DNA of 64,000 nt from Lomentospora prolificans (lineage: Eukaryota; Ascomycota; Sordariomycetes; Microascales; Microascaceae): assembly GCA_029532625.1 (NCBI GenBank), contig JARFXM010000007.1, positions 1,612,001 to 1,676,000 of the forward strand, read 5' to 3'. Of the stretch, positions 61,018-64,000 are shown in pieces; the first letter of the stretch is position 1, and every line of letters starts with the position of its first letter. Both the position numbers and the translations under genes were made by a program. Under the pieces are notes generated by a model. That model saw only the letters and a list, made by a program, of their open reading frames with translations, was not told the DNA's origin and did not search any database.

Positions 61018-62400
61018 GAAGGAGAGGAAAAAATACAGATGATCCTGCAACACTCAGTCATTCGCGAGGTCGATCACCGCCTGTTGATCGTTCTGGAACC
61101 TATGCAGGCCGTGTCATTCTTGGATCGCGCGAACATGTCGAACGCTGCGATTTCGGGAATGAGCCAGGACCCTCTCGATGTTTCAAACCATTACGTGAAT
61201 ATCTATGTCAACTCACGCATTTAGCTAGCAGCCCAGAAGTATTAGTACAACTAACACAAGCCGATAGTCCATCACCCTTTTCGTCTTCTTCGGTCCCTAT
61301 GTTGCCTTGCAATTCCCCGCCGGAGCCTTCGTCCGAAAGCTCGGCCCTCGCATGTTCCTGTCCTCCACCTTCACTGCTTGGGATATCATCTTAATGGTGG
61401 GTTCATATATCCGAAATGAAGCAATATACGGGACCTGTGTAACGTTCCGTAGTGTTTTGGGTTCGTCCAGCATTGGCATCCCCTGATTGCTCTTCGAATG
61501 CTTCTTGGCGCTCTCGAGGCCGGTTGCTTCGCCGGCCAGTACTAGCTCATCTCCTCCTGGTACTCTCGATGTCAGTGGCTCCCTAGAAGAAGACCGTAGC
61601 GGCAGTTGGTTGCTAATGTTCATCAGATCACTTGCACAAGAGGATCTCGATCTTCTATTTGCTTTGTGTCGCCGGCTCCGCCCCTGAGGTCTTCTCGCGC
61701 TTCTGTTCTCCCAGATGAAGGGTGTAGCCAACTACAACAATTTGAAGTGTGCTTCGCTGAGCTCGAGAATGTATAACAACTACCTTCCAAGCATGTACGG
61801 AAAGCGAATGCCATATGGAGGTGAACCAGATCACCCGAAAATGCAGAATGGGCACAAGACATCACACAACGCCACGAAGACGTTCAGGTGTACATAGTAA
61901 ACATATAATAACAATGTCGGACACTAAAAAGCAACCAAGGACCTACCATCTATCTATAACGTTATTCTAACTCGCCTATCTCATGATCTAGCCACCACTA
62001 CCCCACACGCCTTGTCCAAGATCCATCTGGCCTCCGAGGAGACGGCCATGGCTTGATTCTCTGCATATCCGAACGTTCAATTCGGGTCGAGATAGAATTG
62101 CTGACCATCCTCACAGAAATCGATCTCAAGGCTAACGGCGCCGCCGGCTGGGGTCTCATCGGCGAGATCTCATCTTACTGCCTATGTCCCTACACAGCCA
62201 GCCGGGCTCGGTGCCGTTTTTATTGGTGTCATTTGGCATGGCCATGGGCCAATGACCCCATGTATGGTCAGTAAGAACCAATAGAACTGGGGTTTGAAGA
62301 CCGGCTAGTTCTATGCCGGCGTAGGTCTCAACTTTGCCTCTGAAAATGTGGCTCTCAATTCCCGAAACTGCTGGATAACAGGCTACGGCTTGAATTCGAA
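61018..62400 (+). pseudogene. Dal5-type MFS permease relic
   Basis: Degenerate member of the anion:cation symporter branch of the MFS. Pieces in order across frames: FLDRANMSNAAISGM (TM1), ITLFVFFGPYVALQFPAGAF with RKLGPRMFLSS (TM2 and loop), MLLGALEAGCFAGQY followed by a stop (TM4 region), KRISIFYLLCVAGSAPEVF and QMKGVANYNN (TM5-6 region), and weaker text near 62200-62290 (FIGVIWHGHGPMTP). Frame changes and stops cannot be explained by introns alone. It shares its class with the intact permease at 14489. Confidence 0.5.
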
Positions 62401-62779
62401 TTAAAAATTAGGATTCTGTGCTAATATGACTTTAGACGATCGGTTGCCGAGCTCTATGAGCTGTTTGAACGTAAAATCACGTCGTGGCAACGCCATAAGT
62501 CCGAAACCGCTACACAGCGCTTGGTAAATATCGAGAAGAAAAAGGATAAATATTAAGGAAGCTCTACTCGGATACGTCCATGTCCAAAGAGAACAATGCT
62601 TCGAGTATATCACTACGTACATCTCTTCCTTGTTCTGGTGAGAATTACGAGGGACATATGCCCTATGATAACTCTGTAAGCCAGTATACGATGTTAAACC
62701 GGGAGTTGGCCATAGATGTTGATTGAACTTCAATATTCTCCATCTGTCGCCAATCACCCGTCATGAGTAGTTATCACGG

Positions 62780-63869
62780 CTAAAAGATAGCAACCCCGTT
62801 TGGAGGGCTAGCCACGCCACCGGGAACCTATGAGGCGGTTAGAAACGTAATAGATCTTCGATATTTTGCAAAGACTAGACCGTCTTACCTTTAGTGGGAC
62901 ACTGGAACAAAAGAAGGACCATTTCTTCCTCTTCTGACATTCAGCACTCAGCGCCTCGAGGTCAAAGAGTTCCCCGATCGGCATACCCCACCCAGCCAGG
63001 AGCCATTCATGCAAGAAGAACCGACGGTCTTGGCACGGCCATGTCTCAAAGCTGGGCTGGTCACCGCCGGCGGCAGCAAAAGATTTCTTCCAGAGCCACC
63101 TGAGCGTCTCTTCAGAGGATTCGACGCCAATAGCCGGCGGGTTGGTAATGCTGGCAACCTCGACGCGCCCCTCTTCAGTGAGCTTTTCGAATGATCGAAG
63201 CCAGCCGGTGCGAACCAGAAGAATGTCACCGGGTTTAAGTTCGGTACTTTGGTGTGCCGCAACTTCTTCAAGCACGGACACGGGGATCGAGGTACTTTCA
63301 AAAGCCTTGATGGCGATCCCCTTGCTATCCGCCCAGGAAGCATAATCTAGAAGTACCCCGCGACCTATGATCCCTCCCTTTTCTACCCATGCTGTTGGCC
63401 GGTGACGTTAATAATAGTAAGCGACGACTGACGGACTGAGAGCGAGTATTGAAAGGAACACCCTACCACTGATCCCGTTCACTTTAGAGTTGGATATTTC
63501 TTCCGGGGTACGACCATTGAAGTATACTTTGGCTTCTTGATATCCGTAATGTCGCAGACCGTCCCATTGGCTACTAGATTGCGTGTTGAAGCATAGTGTA
63601 TCGTCGTTAACGATGCGCGGTGCCTTGTTCTTGATCGTCTGCTGGAAAGGAGCGCGACTGAAGCAAGGTTTGCTCATATAGTCGAGCGGCAGGTCAGTGG
63701 AAACTCGAGTTCCATCAGTTATCTCCCTCGTAGCTGCCACAATCGTCTCCGGAGTCAAAAGGTTCAAGGTCCCGCACTGATCCGAGCTGCCGTAAAGGCC
63801 CCAAGCATTTCCATGAGGGCCATCCTTGCGAAGAGGAAGTGCATCAAAAGCGGGCTTTGTAGAATCCAT
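62780..63869 (-). CDS. cyclase-family protein (kynurenine formamidase-like fold)
   Basis: Predicted metal-dependent hydrolase of the putative-cyclase family that includes bacterial kynurenine formamidase and isatin hydrolase. Three exons on the minus strand: 63869-63467, 63391-62889, 62827-62780; 317 aa. Motifs: NAWGLYGSSDQCGTLNLLTP near the start, SSQWDGLRH (fungal version of the metal-binding HxGTHxD region), GVLLDYASWA, GDILLVRTGW, and the short third exon VPGGVASPPNGVAIF, a typical family end. Splice signals: donors GTAGGG and GTAAGA, acceptors CAG and TAG. Substrate unknown; such fungal genes often lie beside transporters, and the nearest one here is a decayed permease. Confidence 0.85.
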
Positions 63870-64000
63870 TTATTGAACTACTATCGCTTGAATAAATTGC
63901 TGTTGTTTGCAAAACTGACCTCTTAGCGTAGGGGTCGGCACGATTGTAGAAGACACTTAAGAGTGCGGGGGGGTGCTCGGTACCGAGGTGCGGAGGATAA

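Noticed and set aside
1..64000. Transposons, CRISPR arrays, rRNA genes
   Set aside because: No terminal repeats, transposase or reverse-transcriptase motifs, repeat-spacer arrays or rRNA segments seen.

Overview
The window is nuclear DNA of a filamentous ascomycete (Pezizomycotina). Genes are split by many short introns (about 50-140 nt) with GTRNGT donors, CTAAC/CTGAC branch sites and YAG or AAG acceptors. The gene families are typical of these fungi: a SesB-NACHT NLR, a Zn(II)2Cys6 regulator, an AA9 LPMO, HAM1-like and GT31-like proteins. I cannot name the species. Exon borders are my own reading of splice signals and frame continuity; no RNA or database search was used.

Layout. 1-3.7 kb: no gene seen. 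3.7-18.6 kb, all plus strand: a phosphate-type MFS carrier, a sugar-type MFS carrier, a TauD-family dioxygenase, a Dal5-type permease whose first codons are ambiguous, and a CorA-like two-TM protein that appears frameshifted. 19.8-24.6 kb: a 1577-aa NLR (SesB-like hydrolase, NACHT, beta-propeller). 24.8-29.7 kb, minus strand: an unassigned pseudogene, an intact AA9 LPMO and a decayed carboxylesterase. 31.9-36.8 kb: a GT31-like type II membrane protein and an intronless bacterial-type D-Ala-D-Ala carboxypeptidase (family S13). 37.9-42.8 kb: a Zn2Cys6 regulator and two polyol-type SDRs. 43.4-52.1 kb: a HAM1-like lipid-binding protein, a P450 and a six-exon homoaconitase. 53.3-62.4 kb is mostly decayed genes (6-phosphogluconolactonase, SAT4/PTH11 rhodopsin-type, alkylsulfatase, Dal5-type MFS) around one intact nine-exon sugar carrier. 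The window ends with a cyclase-family gene.

How they may work together. The regulator and the two SDRs look like a small polyol/sugar-interconversion unit: three CGG-N11-CCG palindromes lie in the two promoter regions, and two of them share a ten-base left side. The TauD dioxygenase and the Dal5-type permease could form a sulfonate scavenging pair. The decayed alkylsulfatase and second Dal5-type permease near 60-62 kb suggest a related capacity that was lost. The NLR and the CorA-like gene just upstream look like an incompatibility/immune-type locus. The main oddities are the S13 peptidase in a fungus, the shared palindromes, the NLR locus and the dense set of gene relics.
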